The position numbers and the translations under genes are program-made. DNA of 51,471 nt from assembly GCA_014055495.1 (NCBI GenBank), contig WIAG01000025.1, positions 1 through 51,471 on the forward strand, in the 5' to 3' direction. Origin of the DNA: Nitrospira sp. CR1.2. Lineage in GTDB: Bacteria; Nitrospirota; Nitrospiria; Nitrospirales; Nitrospiraceae. Below the pieces are notes generated by a model. It made no database searches. It saw only the letters and a program-made list of their open reading frames with translations, and had not been told where the DNA came from. Shown one piece after another: positions 29,392 to 40,212 of the stretch. The number at the start of each line of letters is the position of its first letter. Position 1 is the first letter of the stretch.

Positions 29392-30431
29392 TGTTGCTCA
29401 GCGAGTTTGATTTCCCATTCGATCCGGTGCTCGTAGCCGACCATCCTGTGCTCCCGCGAGATCAGGCCCGGTTGTTGGTGATGGAGCGCTTGAGCGGTGC
29501 GAGGACCCATCGCCGAGTGGCGGATCTGCCCTTGTTACTCAGTCCGGGTGATCTGGTGGTCGTGAACAATACCAAGGTGATGCCGGCGCGAATGCCCGCG
29601 CGGGTCCGGGCGACCGGAAAACTCCTGGACCTGTTGTTTGTGCAGGATCTCGGACAGAATGTGTGGGAAGTGCTGATGAAGGGACGTTTTAGACCCGGGG
29701 CCGTGATCGATTTTCCGGGGGGGGGCAGCGCCGAGATCGTGGAACGGAGCCAGGCTCGAACGACCATGATGGTCAGAGGCGTCACCAATGTGTACGACCT
29801 CATGCATGAGGCCGGCACAATGCCGCTCCCTCCTTACATCAAACGGGAGCCGTCACCTGAGGATCAGGGGTGGTATCAGACGGTCTTTGCGAAACACGAG
29901 GGGGCCATTGCGGCGCCGACCGCAGGACTGCACTTCACGCGGGCATTGGTGGAGTCGATGACGGCTAGGGGGATCGAGGTGACGCAGGTGACATTACATG
30001 TCGGCCCCGGGACATTTCGTGGCGTGAAAAGTGAGCGCATCGAAGACCACCGCATGTTGTCGGAGCAGGTAGATGTGCCGGCTGCCGCGGTCGAGCAGAT
30101 TCAGCGAACACAGCGCAGCGGGCATCGTGTGGTTGCGGTCGGCACCACCGTCGTACGTGCGCTGGAGACAGCAGCTCGGGGGGGGCGTGGAATCGAGCCG
30201 TTTCGGGGGCCGGCCGACCTGTTCATCACCCCGGGTTTTCGGTTTCACGTCGTCGATGCGCTGGTCACAAATTTTCATTTGCCCCGGACCACGTTGCTGA
30301 TGCTGGTGTCCGCGTTTGTCGGCGTGGAACCGCTTCGCGCTGCCTATCAGGAAGCGGTGGCGCAACGATACCGGTTTTACAGTTATGGGGATGCGATGCT
30401 GCTCGGGACGGGGTGGCCGGCCGCTACATGA
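29391..30431 (+). CDS. queA: tRNA preQ1(34) S-adenosylmethionine ribosyltransferase-isomerase
   Basis: Queuosine pathway enzyme that transfers and isomerises the ribosyl moiety of SAM onto preQ1 at tRNA position 34. 346 residues, the standard length. It has the segments GDLVVVNNTKVMPARM, MPLPPYIKR, AAPTAGLHFT, LHVGPGTFRGVK, HRMLSEQ and FHLPRTTLLMLVSAF. Its start shares one base with the preceding stop (TGATG). The 3' end overlaps the convergent chaperone gene by eight bases. Confidence 0.97.
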   Translation: MLLSEFDFPFDPVLVADHPVLPRDQARLLVMERLSGARTHRRVADLPLLLSPGDLVVVNNTKVMPARMPARVRATGKLLDLLFVQDLGQNVWEVLMKGRFRPGAVIDFPGGGSAEIVERSQARTTMMVRGVTNVYDLMHEAGTMPLPPYIKREPSPEDQGWYQTVFAKHEGAIAAPTAGLHFTRALVESMTARGIEVTQVTLHVGPGTFRGVKSERIEDHRMLSEQVDVPAAAVEQIQRTQRSGHRVVAVGTTVVRALETAARGGRGIEPFRGPADLFITPGFRFHVVDALVTNFHLPRTTLLMLVSAFVGVEPLRAAYQEAVAQRYRFYSYGDAMLLGTGWPAAT

Positions 30432-31122
30432 GTTCTTTGTGGATTTTGACGGGAACTTTGCTCTTCATCGATTCAGAATAGGCCATCAAGGCGCGCTGCT
30501 GCTTTTGGAACAGCAGGTTCTGATACACCCGCTCCTTGATGACGGCGGCTTTGGCCGGATCGGATTCGCCCTCTCGTGAAGCCAGGGTCTGCGCCTCGGC
30601 ATATTCGGACGGCGTCAAGGCCACCGCGTCCATGATGACCAATCGTGCCTTGTTGGTGAGGATATCCTTGGCTTCCATGGCTTCGAAGGAAGCCGGTGTC
30701 AACCGGTTTGCCGCCAACAGCCGACGATAGGCCTCGGGGTCGAAGGCGCCGTTTTTCTGAAACTCCGTCCGCTGCATGATCGCCTTCCGCAAATCTTCGT
30801 CGGATACCGTCAGTCCCATTTCCTTCGCCACATGCAGCCACATGCGGTTGTCGATGAGCTGGTCCAGCACAAATTGTTTGAGGAACTCATCCTTGATCTC
30901 GTTCTGGCCTTTGTCTTTGTAGAAGCGGTACGTATTTTCATAGGCCCGCCGATATTCATCGAGCGGGACGAACTGGTCCCCGACGGAGGCGACGACGTTG
31001 CCGCTTTCCTGGCCGAACCCCCACCAGCCCATCGTGATGACGAACGCCAGGGCGAGGGTGCCCATGATGGATTTCAAAAACCATGGATAGTCGTGAGCCG
31101 CTTCGCGTAACAGTTTGATCAT
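30424..31122 (-). CDS. Membrane-anchored SurA-N/PpiD-like chaperone, no PPIase domain
   Basis: 232 residues: a short cytosolic N-terminus, one membrane helix (about 17-37, IMGTLALAFVITMGWWGFG), then a periplasmic SurA_N-type helical domain (VASVGDQFVPLDEYRRAYEN, QLIDNRMWLHVAKEMGLTVSDEDLRKAI). PpiD and SurA carry parvulin domains after this region; here the protein ends without one, so a pure holdase role is likely. It is convergent with queA. Confidence 0.85.
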   Translation of the reverse strand: MIKLLREAAHDYPWFLKSIMGTLALAFVITMGWWGFGQESGNVVASVGDQFVPLDEYRRAYENTYRFYKDKGQNEIKDEFLKQFVLDQLIDNRMWLHVAKEMGLTVSDEDLRKAIMQRTEFQKNGAFDPEAYRRLLAANRLTPASFEAMEAKDILTNKARLVIMDAVALTPSEYAEAQTLASREGESDPAKAAVIKERVYQNLLFQKQQRALMAYSESMKSKVPVKIHKELM

Positions 31123-31154
31123 CGAGAAGGCCTCTTATCGGCAACGTTTCGCGA

Positions 31155-31184
31155 ATTCTACTCAGGCGACGCCGGCAAAGGCAA
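31155..31184 (-). promoter_or_regulatory. Possible promoter of the SurA-N gene
   Basis: Read on the minus strand: TTGCCT, 18 bases, TAGAAT, placed about 35 bases upstream of the ATG at 31122. Confidence 0.5.
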
Positions 31185-31242
31185 GGGCTAGAATCGTCTG
31201 GAGCACCGGTGTGAGAAGGGCGTGAGAAGATTGCGACTTTGT

Positions 31243-31271
31243 TTGTGCAGGTTCGAGAGATTTGTTATAGT
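31243..31271 (+). promoter_or_regulatory. Promoter of the RDD gene and mre operon
   Basis: TTGTGC (31243-31248), 17 bases, TATAGT (31266-31271) inside GAGATTTGTTATAGTG. The same 16-base string is present at the topA promoter. The expected transcript start near 31278 leaves a short leader with GGGGAG before GTG 31296. Confidence 0.6.
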
Positions 31272-31295
31272 GACGACGAATTGGGGAGATTTCCG

Positions 31296-31754
31296 GTGGC
31301 GGAGGAGGCAATCGGGCACAGCCCGGTGGAACTGGGTGTCTATCCCAAGGCCCAGGTGCTGAATCGCTTCATCGCCAAAACGATCGATCTCCTGATCGTC
31401 GCGGCGGCGGGCAAACTGGTCCCTCCGATCGGTGTTCTTGCCGGACTTGCCTACATTCTGCTGGCCGACGGATTCGGTGGCGGTCGCAGTATCGGGAAGC
31501 GGCTCATCGGGCTTCAAACCATCGTCCCACGTACACGGGATCCGGCGGGCTTCCGGGAGTCGATCATCCGTAATCTGCCTTGCGGGCTTGCCCAGTTGGC
31601 GTTTGAAATTCCGTATGTGGGTTGGATCGGATGGGGAGCGGTGCTCTCAGTGGAAGGGTTGTTGGTCATCGGGAACGAACAGGGGCGCCGCTTGGGGGAT
31701 GACATCGCCAAGACGCAGGTGCTGGAAAGCGGACAGTTGGATGTGTCGGATTGA
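31296..31754 (+). CDS. RDD family membrane protein
   Basis: About 152 residues from GTG 31296, seven bases after GGGGAG. The open frame begins at 31239 but that region is the promoter. RDD features: NRFIAKTIDLLIVAAA in the first helix, DGFGGGRSIGKRLIGLQTI, and two further hydrophobic segments. Function unknown; the family includes Na+/H+ antiport-associated and uncharacterised members. It lies 47 bases upstream of mreB and is probably cotranscribed with the rod-shape genes. Confidence 0.85.
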   Translation: MAEEAIGHSPVELGVYPKAQVLNRFIAKTIDLLIVAAAGKLVPPIGVLAGLAYILLADGFGGGRSIGKRLIGLQTIVPRTRDPAGFRESIIRNLPCGLAQLAFEIPYVGWIGWGAVLSVEGLLVIGNEQGRRLGDDIAKTQVLESGQLDVSD

Positions 31755-31762
31755 AGGCGTAA

Positions 31763-32851
<1,089 letters not shown>

Positions 32852-32863
32852 CCTCCATCCCGA

Positions 32864-33751
32864 GTGTGGATGGCTATATCGCGCTCTACATATGGCACCC
32901 GGCGTCTCGCCTTCGTCTTGTTCGCCTGTCTGCTGATCGCCCTCTTTCTGCTCCCTAGCCAAAGCCAGAGGTTGTTGCAGTACGTGGGAGGCCCGTTGGG
33001 GCAGGTCCTCAGTTTGCCGCTCGCCGCATTCTCTTCTGTGGATCACGGGATCTCCGAAACCTGGAACGGCTATGTCGCTCTGCAGACCGTCCATGAGGAA
33101 AACCGCCAGCTCCGCCGAGACATTGACCTGCTCAAAGGCCAGAACAATCAGCTGCGGGAGTCTGTGGCCGCCGCGCAACGATACGAGACGCTGCTGAACT
33201 TCAAACAGCAGGCGCCCTCGCAAACCGTGGCAGCGCAGGTCATCGGTCGAGATGCCACCAACTGGTATCGGGGGATGATTCTCAATAAGGGTGAGAGCGA
33301 CGGGGTGCGCCCGGAAATGGGCGTGGTCACTCCGGCCGGTGTTGTCGGGCGCATCGTCAAAACCAACTCCACGTCTTCCGTCGTCCTGCTCGTGACCGAT
33401 CCCAACAATGCGATTGCCGGCGTGGTGCAGCGGACCCGTGACGAAGGCATCGTCGAGGGCACAAGTAACGGCCGTGCGCGACTCAAGTACATTCCTCTGC
33501 TGTCGCGGGTTCAGGCGGGAGACCGGGTGGTCACCTCCGGTTTGACGGGGGCTTTCCCGCGCGGGCTGTCGATCGGCGGGCTGACCCAAGTTGAAAAGTC
33601 GGAAGGTGATCTGTTTCAGTCGGCGGAAATCGAGCCGGAAGTCGATCTGTCCAAGCTGGATGAAGTACTGATTATTACGGCTCCCTACGAGGATGCCGAG
33701 GCCGCGCAGAAGTTGTTGCAGGAAATCCACGGGGATCGGAAGAAGCCATGA
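32864..33751 (+). CDS. mreC: Rod-shape determining protein MreC
   Basis: Bitopic periplasmic scaffold of the elongasome. 295 residues: one membrane helix (about 15-32), a coiled coil (about 70-110, EENRQLRRDIDLLKGQNNQL) and two beta-barrel subdomains (AAQVIGRDATNWYRGMILNK and GDRVVTSGLTGAFPRGLSIG). It overlaps the mreD start by four bases (ATGA). Confidence 0.96.
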   Translation: MWMAISRSTYGTRRLAFVLFACLLIALFLLPSQSQRLLQYVGGPLGQVLSLPLAAFSSVDHGISETWNGYVALQTVHEENRQLRRDIDLLKGQNNQLRESVAAAQRYETLLNFKQQAPSQTVAAQVIGRDATNWYRGMILNKGESDGVRPEMGVVTPAGVVGRIVKTNSTSSVVLLVTDPNNAIAGVVQRTRDEGIVEGTSNGRARLKYIPLLSRVQAGDRVVTSGLTGAFPRGLSIGGLTQVEKSEGDLFQSAEIEPEVDLSKLDEVLIITAPYEDAEAAQKLLQEIHGDRKKP

Positions 33752-34248
33752 AGTTTCTCCTGTACCTCCTCTTGGCGTTGGTTGTCGTTCCTTTTCAGAC
33801 CACGCTGCTGCATTACCTCAGCGTATTCGGCGTCCGGCCTGATCTTGGGTTAGTCGCCGCCTGTCTTGTGGGGTTTCTTGGTGGAGAACTCGACGGGTTG
33901 ATCCTCGGCCTCATACTGGGATGTTTCCAAGACATGTTGTCTGCGGGAGACCTCTGGATCAATGTGGTGACCAAGGGGGGAAGCGGCTTCCTTGCCGGAT
34001 TGGCCGGGCGCCATATGGCACATATCACGCCGGCGGTCATGACGGCGGGGCTGGCCATCATTTCCTGCCTGTCGAGCGCGGTATTTCTCTACTCCTTGAA
34101 TCCCGCCGGCCTGGACGAAGTGTGGCTGGGGGTGCGATCGACGATTGTCGTGCAAGCGGGGCTTGATGCGGCCGTCGGCGCCGGTCTCTATCTATTGTTC
34201 CGACAACGCTGGTCCGATGATCGGATGGTAACGGAGGGGACGCTCTAA
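33748..34248 (+). CDS. mreD: Rod-shape determining protein MreD
   Basis: 166-residue polytopic membrane protein with about five or six helices and the typical short loop RPDLGLVAACLVGFLGGELDG. Its sequence is poorly conserved in the family; position and topology make the call. Coupled to mreC. Confidence 0.92.
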   Translation: MKFLLYLLLALVVVPFQTTLLHYLSVFGVRPDLGLVAACLVGFLGGELDGLILGLILGCFQDMLSAGDLWINVVTKGGSGFLAGLAGRHMAHITPAVMTAGLAIISCLSSAVFLYSLNPAGLDEVWLGVRSTIVVQAGLDAAVGAGLYLLFRQRWSDDRMVTEGTL

Positions 34249-34292
34249 AGCCGGCCCGGTTTTCCGAGGAGGGCAGACGCGAGCGGACGTCA

Positions 34293-36176
34293 ATGGCGAC
34301 GGCAGGATTCAATGATTCCGAGCTCCTGGATCTTCAGCGGCGCCTGGTCATTCTGCGCGTGGGCCTCCTGCTGGTGGTGGGGCTGCTCGCCTTGCGCCTG
34401 TGGCACCTCCAGATTCGAGAGGGGCCCTACTACCGAGACCTGTCCGAGAACAACCGGACACGTTCGGTGGTGTTGGAGCCGGCGCGGGGGCTTATTTTCG
34501 ACCGGAACGGCCTGTTGCTGGCCAACAATGTCCCCAGTTTCGCCCTGTACGTCACGCTGGAAGATGTGAAGGATCGGGCGGCGCTGGTAGGGCAATTAGC
34601 CTCGCTGCTCAGCCTTGACCCGGAGCTGATCCAGAAGAAGCTGTCGATCGGCAAGGGAAGCAAATTGCAGCCCCGCAAGATCAAAGACCGGTTGACCTTG
34701 CGTGAGGCGACGCTGATTGAGTCTCATCGGCTGGATTTGCCGGGTGTGATGATCCAGGTTGAGTCACAACGGAATTATCCCGCCGGAGACGTCGCCGCGC
34801 ATCTCCTGGGGTACGTCGGAGAAGTTTCGGCCGATCAGCTTGAGAAGCCGGATTTTGCCGATCTGCATCAGGGCAGCATCGTCGGTCAATATGGCGTCGA
34901 GAAATGGTTCGATCGTCAGGTGCGCGGGCGGGCGGGCCAGAAGAGTGTCGAGGTCGATGCGCTCGGCCATGAAAAACGTGCCATCGTGTCGGACAAGCCG
35001 GTGGCGGGGGATGACCTCTATCTGACCATCGATGCCCGTCTGCAGAAGATCGCCGAAGATCTCCTGGGGGAGGAATCCGGTGCCATCGTCGCGCTCGACC
35101 CCACGAACGGCGATGTTTTGGCGATGGCGAGCCGGCCGGGATTCGATCCCAACGTGTTGTCCAAAGAATTGACCAACAAGCAGTGGGTGGAGATCGTGCA
35201 GAATGAACGCCGCCCGCTGAACAATCGTGCCACGCAGGGACAGTATCCACCCGGCTCGACCTTCAAAGTCATCATGGCGGCAGCCGCACTCGAATCCAAT
35301 ACGGTCACTCCTTCGACCATGGTGCGTTGCAACGGCGGGTATCAATTCGGGAATCGGCTGTTTCGTGACTGGAAGCAGGGCGGGCATGGATCGGTGGACC
35401 TGAACGAGGCGTTGATCCATTCCTGTGACGTCTATTTTTACACCGTGGGCCAGCGGATGGGGATCGATACGATCGCCGAATACGCGAAACAGTTCGGTTT
35501 GGGGCAGGAGACCGGCGTGGAACTGCCGTCCGAGCGGGTGGGCATCGTCCCGTCCACGGCCTGGAAGCAGAAGGCGCGGAATCAGCCCTGGTATCCGGGC
35601 GAAACCATTTCTGCCGCCATCGGGCAGGGGTATGTGACCGTCACTCCGCTGCAGATGGCCAGCGTCATCGGCACGGTCGCCAATGACGGGGTGGCGGTCA
35701 AGCCGCGATTGGTGCAAGCGGTGATGAATCGAGCGACCGGAGAACGGGCCGAGTTTCCACCGGCCGTTCGTGGAAAGGTGGCGGTCAAGCCGGCGACCAT
35801 TACGCTCATCAAGGAGGCGCTGGCCGACGTGGTGACCAAGGGAACGGCGACACGAGCCAAGTCGTCGCTGGTCACGATCGGTGGGAAAACCGGAACGGCT
35901 CAGACCGCGGCGCTCCGTACCGGCCCGGAGAAAGATATTCCGAAAAAGTTTCGGGACCATGCATGGTTCGTCGCCTTCGCGCCGGTCGAGGCTCCGCGCA
36001 TCGCTGTGGCTGTCCTGGCCGAGCACATGGGGCATGGTGGATCCGCCGCTGCGCCTCTGGCGAAAGATGTGATCGAAGCCTATGTGAAAGCCTATCCTCA
36101 AGTTCTCCAGGGCAATCCCTCAGGCAGGCGGGCAAAGTCGGCTGCGGCGGCAGTCGGTACAGGGCCGAACTTGTGA
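34293..36176 (+). CDS. mrdA: Penicillin-binding protein 2, elongasome transpeptidase
   Basis: 627 residues: N-terminal membrane helix (about 15-36), pedestal domain, then the transpeptidase domain with the catalytic Ser of GSTFK at about residue 322, the SCD motif (HSCDVYFYTVGQRMG) and KTG in GGKTGTAQT near 532. It cross-links peptidoglycan with RodA as glycosyltransferase partner. The 3' stop shares a base with the rodA start (TGATG). Confidence 0.97.
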   Translation: MATAGFNDSELLDLQRRLVILRVGLLLVVGLLALRLWHLQIREGPYYRDLSENNRTRSVVLEPARGLIFDRNGLLLANNVPSFALYVTLEDVKDRAALVGQLASLLSLDPELIQKKLSIGKGSKLQPRKIKDRLTLREATLIESHRLDLPGVMIQVESQRNYPAGDVAAHLLGYVGEVSADQLEKPDFADLHQGSIVGQYGVEKWFDRQVRGRAGQKSVEVDALGHEKRAIVSDKPVAGDDLYLTIDARLQKIAEDLLGEESGAIVALDPTNGDVLAMASRPGFDPNVLSKELTNKQWVEIVQNERRPLNNRATQGQYPPGSTFKVIMAAAALESNTVTPSTMVRCNGGYQFGNRLFRDWKQGGHGSVDLNEALIHSCDVYFYTVGQRMGIDTIAEYAKQFGLGQETGVELPSERVGIVPSTAWKQKARNQPWYPGETISAAIGQGYVTVTPLQMASVIGTVANDGVAVKPRLVQAVMNRATGERAEFPPAVRGKVAVKPATITLIKEALADVVTKGTATRAKSSLVTIGGKTGTAQTAALRTGPEKDIPKKFRDHAWFVAFAPVEAPRIAVAVLAEHMGHGGSAAAPLAKDVIEAYVKAYPQVLQGNPSGRRAKSAAAAVGTGPNL

Positions 36177-37294
36177 TGATTGATCGAGTAATCGACAGTC
36201 GAGGGCTCGATAGTTTCGATCTACGCTTTATCGGCCTGGTCGCGATCATTCTGTCGGTCGGTGTGCTGTCGATCTACAGTGTGACGCACTCGCAGGATAC
36301 GTCCTTCCCGTTTTACCTCAAACAGCTGGTCTGGATTCTCCTGGGAACGGTGGCGTTCCTCGTGATGTATCTGTCGGACTACCATAAGATCGCGCGGTTG
36401 GCCTATCCGACCTACGCGGTCATTTTGATCATGCTGGCGGTGGTGTTGTTCATGGGGAAATCCAGCCGTGGGGCGCAGCGTTGGATTCCGATCGGTCCTT
36501 TTGCCTTTCAACCGTCGGAGTTTGCCAAATTAGTATTGGTCTTGGTGTTGGCCAACTATTATTCCCGGGCCCCTCGCGTCGGGTGGTTGCCCCGGGTGGT
36601 CTTGCCGGGCCTGATCGTGCTGCCGGGGCTCCTGCTGATCCTCAAGCAACCGGATTTGGGCAGTGGGCTGAGCTTCTTGGCGGTCTACGCAGCCATGCTG
36701 CTGATGGTCGGGGTCCGATCGAAGGCTTTGGGAATTATTCTGCTGCTCTCGGTGATGCTGTTTCCGTTTGTCTGGGAAATGGTCTGGGCCTCGCTGCATG
36801 ACTACCAACGCGAACGGGTCATGGCGTTTGTGGATCCGGATTATGATCCGGGCGGGAAGGGCTATCACGCACTGCAATCGAGAATTGCGATTGGTTCGGG
36901 GGAACTGGCGGGGAAGGGGCTGTACGGCGGCACACAAAGTCAGCTGAAATTCCTGCCCGAAGGCCACACCGATTTTGTGTTCGCCGTGTATGCGGAGGAA
37001 TGGGGCTTCGTCGGGGTCTTAGTGCTCTTGGCCTTGTTTATCGCGCTGATATGGGTGTCATTGGAAATTGCCGCGCGTGCGAAGGACACGCTGGGGGCGC
37101 TCCTCGCGGCAGGCATCGTCGCCATGTTGTGTTTTTGCGTTGTGGTCAATATCGGCATGACTGCGGGCATGTTTCCCATCGTCGGGATTCCACTTCCCCT
37201 CGTGAGTTATGGAGGCAGCGCGACCATCATGACCATGGCGTCATTGGGGCTTTTATTGAACGTCAAGCGACGTCGGTTGACCCTGTTTTACTAG
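36176..37294 (+). CDS. rodA: RodA, SEDS peptidoglycan glycosyltransferase
   Basis: Integral membrane polymerase of lipid II, 372 residues from ATG 36176. About ten helices; SEDS signatures are RWIPIGPFAFQPSEFAKL, KQPDLGSGLSFLAVY, GYHALQSRIAIGSGELAGKG, LPEGHTDFVFAVYAEEWGF and GIPLPLVSYGGSATIM. The frame opens earlier but overlaps mrdA. Last gene of the mre operon. Confidence 0.97.
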   Translation: MIDRVIDSRGLDSFDLRFIGLVAIILSVGVLSIYSVTHSQDTSFPFYLKQLVWILLGTVAFLVMYLSDYHKIARLAYPTYAVILIMLAVVLFMGKSSRGAQRWIPIGPFAFQPSEFAKLVLVLVLANYYSRAPRVGWLPRVVLPGLIVLPGLLLILKQPDLGSGLSFLAVYAAMLLMVGVRSKALGIILLLSVMLFPFVWEMVWASLHDYQRERVMAFVDPDYDPGGKGYHALQSRIAIGSGELAGKGLYGGTQSQLKFLPEGHTDFVFAVYAEEWGFVGVLVLLALFIALIWVSLEIAARAKDTLGALLAAGIVAMLCFCVVVNIGMTAGMFPIVGIPLPLVSYGGSATIMTMASLGLLLNVKRRRLTLFY

Positions 37295-37438
37295 GCCATG
37301 CCTGGACAGAGGCCGACTTGTTGTGAAATAACCATCTGAACCAGATCGGCGCTGGAGCGACAGCGAGACGAGCCAGAACCCGGACTGCGTGTCCGCGTGC
37401 GTCTGCCGATCCGTCGATCTGAGTGTAAAGGAGTGTCT

Positions 37439-38950
37439 ATGGGTGTGGAGATCGCGATCAGTATCGCGCGGGAAGAAACCCGCGTGGCGGTGTTGGATAA
37501 CGGGGTGGTCACGGATTTGTACGGTGACCGGGCCAAAGACCAGGATTACGTCGGCAACATTTACAAGGGGCGGGTGGCAAAGGTGCTGCCGGGGATGCAA
37601 GCTGCCTTCATCGATATCGGGTTGGAGAAGGCGGCGTTCATGCATGTGTCCGACCTGTCGATCGATATCGAGCCGGGCGACACTCTCGTTGATGGTGATG
37701 ACGAAGATAGTAAAGATTCGGAGGTTCCCAAGCCCAAGCGGCAGAGCTCAAAACCTATAGAAGAGTTGCTGTCCGAAGGGCAGGAAGTGATGGTGCAGAT
37801 TTCCAAGGGGCCGATCGGCACGAAGGGGTCGCGCGTCACGACATATGTGTCGTTGCCCGGTCGATATCTGGTGTTCATGCCGACGGTGGAGCATATCGGT
37901 GTCTCCCGCCGGATTCCCCGCGACGAGGAGCGGGCGCGCTTGAAAGAAATCATGAAACGGGCCCGCCGGCCGGGATACGGCTACATCGTCCGGACGGTCA
38001 GTGAAGGGGTCAAGGAAGAAGAATTACGCTCCGACGTCGAGTTCCTCCATGTCTTGTGGCAGGACGTCCTGACGAAGCGCGACCAGCAGCCAGCCCCCAG
38101 CCTGCTCCACAGCGATCTCAGTTTGAGCTTTCGCGTGGTGCGGGATCTGTTCGGCCGGCGTGTCGACCGGTTGCTGATCGATTCTCGAGAAGAATACAAC
38201 GCGATCAAAGGATTCGTGCAGCGATTTTCTCCGGAGCAAACCTCGCGCATCCATTTTTACGACAAAGAAGAAAGCCTCTTCGACTACTTGGGTGTGGAAC
38301 AGGAGATCACCCGCGCCATGAGCCGGAAAGTGTGGCTCAAGTCGGGCGGCTACCTGGTGATTGATCACACCGAGGCCATGACGGTCATCGATGTGAATAC
38401 CGGGCGTTTTGTCGGTAAACGGGATCAGGAGGAAACCATCCTGCGGAACAACTTGGAGGCGGCTCGGGAAATCGCCTACCAGGTCAAATTGCGGGGGATC
38501 GGCGGGATCATCATCGTCGATTTTATCGATATGGAACGGGAAAAGAATCGCGACAAGGTCTACCATGCGCTGGTGGACGCCATGTCTTCGGACAAGGCTC
38601 GCACGAGAATCTCCAGAGTCTCCGATCTCGGATTGATTGAGATTTCCCGTGAGCGTGTGCGGGAAGACTTGCTCCGCTCCCTGTCGGAGCCCTGTCACTA
38701 CTGCGACGGCCGCGGGTACACGAAGTCTCCCATGTCGGTGGCCTACGAAATTTTTCGGGAAGTGCGTCGACTCGGTCAGGAAATCGAACAACAGCGTGTC
38801 GTGGTGGGAGCGCATCCCGCGGTGGCGTTGCTGTTGCAGGAGCAGGAGCTGTCGGGAGTCGAGGATCTTGAGCGGCGGTATAGTGCCAAGATTCTCGTGA
38901 CTCCCGACGAGCGGTTGCATCTGGAGCAGTTCGACCTGGTCGTGATGTAA
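37439..38950 (+). CDS. rng: Ribonuclease E/G family protein
   Basis: 503 residues from ATG 37439 with AAGGAG five bases upstream. An S1 domain begins at about residue 38 (GNIYKGRVAKVLPGMQAAF) and is interrupted by an acidic/Lys insertion of about 30 residues. Then come the 5' sensor and DNase I-like domain with the Mg aspartates in VIDVNTGRFVG and GIIIVDFIDM, and the zinc-link CHYCDGRGY. The length favours RNase G over RNase E, whose long C-terminal scaffold is absent. rng next to mre genes is a conserved arrangement. Confidence 0.94.
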   Translation: MGVEIAISIAREETRVAVLDNGVVTDLYGDRAKDQDYVGNIYKGRVAKVLPGMQAAFIDIGLEKAAFMHVSDLSIDIEPGDTLVDGDDEDSKDSEVPKPKRQSSKPIEELLSEGQEVMVQISKGPIGTKGSRVTTYVSLPGRYLVFMPTVEHIGVSRRIPRDEERARLKEIMKRARRPGYGYIVRTVSEGVKEEELRSDVEFLHVLWQDVLTKRDQQPAPSLLHSDLSLSFRVVRDLFGRRVDRLLIDSREEYNAIKGFVQRFSPEQTSRIHFYDKEESLFDYLGVEQEITRAMSRKVWLKSGGYLVIDHTEAMTVIDVNTGRFVGKRDQEETILRNNLEAAREIAYQVKLRGIGGIIIVDFIDMEREKNRDKVYHALVDAMSSDKARTRISRVSDLGLIEISRERVREDLLRSLSEPCHYCDGRGYTKSPMSVAYEIFREVRRLGQEIEQQRVVVGAHPAVALLLQEQELSGVEDLERRYSAKILVTPDERLHLEQFDLVVM

Positions 38951-39062
38951 CGCGCAACCCCGTGTCCCACGGCCGATTCCGATCGGATACCCCGCAGCCG
39001 CCCGGCGTCTCCCGCTACAATGGTTTCTGGGTCGTTCCAGCCGTGCGAGGACAAATCGGACG

Positions 39063-40202
39063 ATGGTCAACAGTCAGTTTCTCCGGCCCTGGCTAATGCT
39101 TCGCGCAATTCCCGGAGTGGGCGATGCGGTGTTGGTCAAGTTGGTGCAGGCGTTCGGCTCTCCGGATGCGGTGTTCTCGGCGACGCAAGCCGCTCTGGAA
39201 GATGTCGGATGTCGGCCACCGTTGGGCGAGGCGATCCGAGGCGGGCCTGATGCGGATGCGGTCAAGCAGCTTGACCGTGAATTGACGCAATTGCAGCAAC
39301 GCCGGATCTCGGTGCTGACCTATCTGGATCCACGGTATCCCGCGCCGTTGAAGGGAATTGCGGATCCGCCCCCGCTGCTCTACGTCCAGGGCACGTTGGA
39401 GGAGACTGACCGGCGGGCCGTGGCGATTGTCGGCACACGAAAGGTCAGTCCGGCGGGTCGGGCATTTGCCGAAGAATTGGCGTCCGAGCTGGCGGCCTTG
39501 GGATTTACGATCGTCAGCGGGTTAGCTCGCGGAGTCGATGCGGCTGCCCATCGGGGTGCCTTGGCCGGACAGGGACGGACACTCGCGGTCATGGGGTGCG
39601 GACTGGACCGTACCTACCCGACGGATCACCGGCAGCTGCGCGAGGCGATTGAGCAGCGGGGGGCCGTATTATCCGAACTGCCGTTGGGGGCTCCTCCGCA
39701 TAGCTATCATTTTCCCCGTCGTAATCGCATCATCAGCGGATTGTCGCTGGGAGTCGTGGTCACCGAGGCAACCGTGCAGAGCGGCTCTCTCATCACCGCG
39801 CGTCTGGCCGGTGAGCAGGGACGCGAGGTATTTGCGGTGCCCGGATTCGTGAAGGCGGAGAATAGCCGAGGGCCCAATAGCCTGCTCAAAGACGGCGCGA
39901 GATTGGTCGAATCAGCGCAGGATATCGTCGAAGAATTGCTGTCGCAACTCGATGCCCCGTTCCGTGAACAGCTCAGCACGCGAGGCGCGGCGACGAAACG
40001 ACCAGGCCTCGCGTTAGCCGCCGACGAGGCGCGCGTGTATGAGGCGCTGTCCGTCCTGCCACAGTCGGTTGACGACGTGATTCGGCGAAGTGGGCTGCCC
40101 GCCGCCCAGGTTGCGGCGCTGTTGCTCTCGTTGGAATTGAGGAATTGCATCCGGCAGTTGCCCGGCAATGAGTACGTACGGCTCTCGAACGAGATCCGCT
40201 GA
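39063..40202 (+). CDS. dprA: DNA-processing protein DprA (Smf)
   Basis: RecA loader for incoming single-stranded DNA in natural transformation. 379 residues: N-terminal helix-hairpin-helix/SAM-like region (IPGVGDAVLVKLVQAF), Rossmann core (AIVGTRKVSPAGR, TIVSGLARGVDAAAHRGAL, FPRRNRIISGLS, EQGREVFAVPG) and a C-terminal winged helix (about 320-375). A TACAAT at 39016-39021 may be its -10, but no good -35 is visible. Confidence 0.95.
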   Translation: MVNSQFLRPWLMLRAIPGVGDAVLVKLVQAFGSPDAVFSATQAALEDVGCRPPLGEAIRGGPDADAVKQLDRELTQLQQRRISVLTYLDPRYPAPLKGIADPPPLLYVQGTLEETDRRAVAIVGTRKVSPAGRAFAEELASELAALGFTIVSGLARGVDAAAHRGALAGQGRTLAVMGCGLDRTYPTDHRQLREAIEQRGAVLSELPLGAPPHSYHFPRRNRIISGLSLGVVVTEATVQSGSLITARLAGEQGREVFAVPGFVKAENSRGPNSLLKDGARLVESAQDIVEELLSQLDAPFREQLSTRGAATKRPGLALAADEARVYEALSVLPQSVDDVIRRSGLPAAQVAALLLSLELRNCIRQLPGNEYVRLSNEIR

Positions 40203-40212
40203 GAGATTAGAG

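Noticed and set aside
34764-36101. 445-codon minus-strand frame inside mrdA
   Set aside because: Antisense shadow with His/Arg/Gly bias; PBP2 active-site motifs are all on the plus strand.
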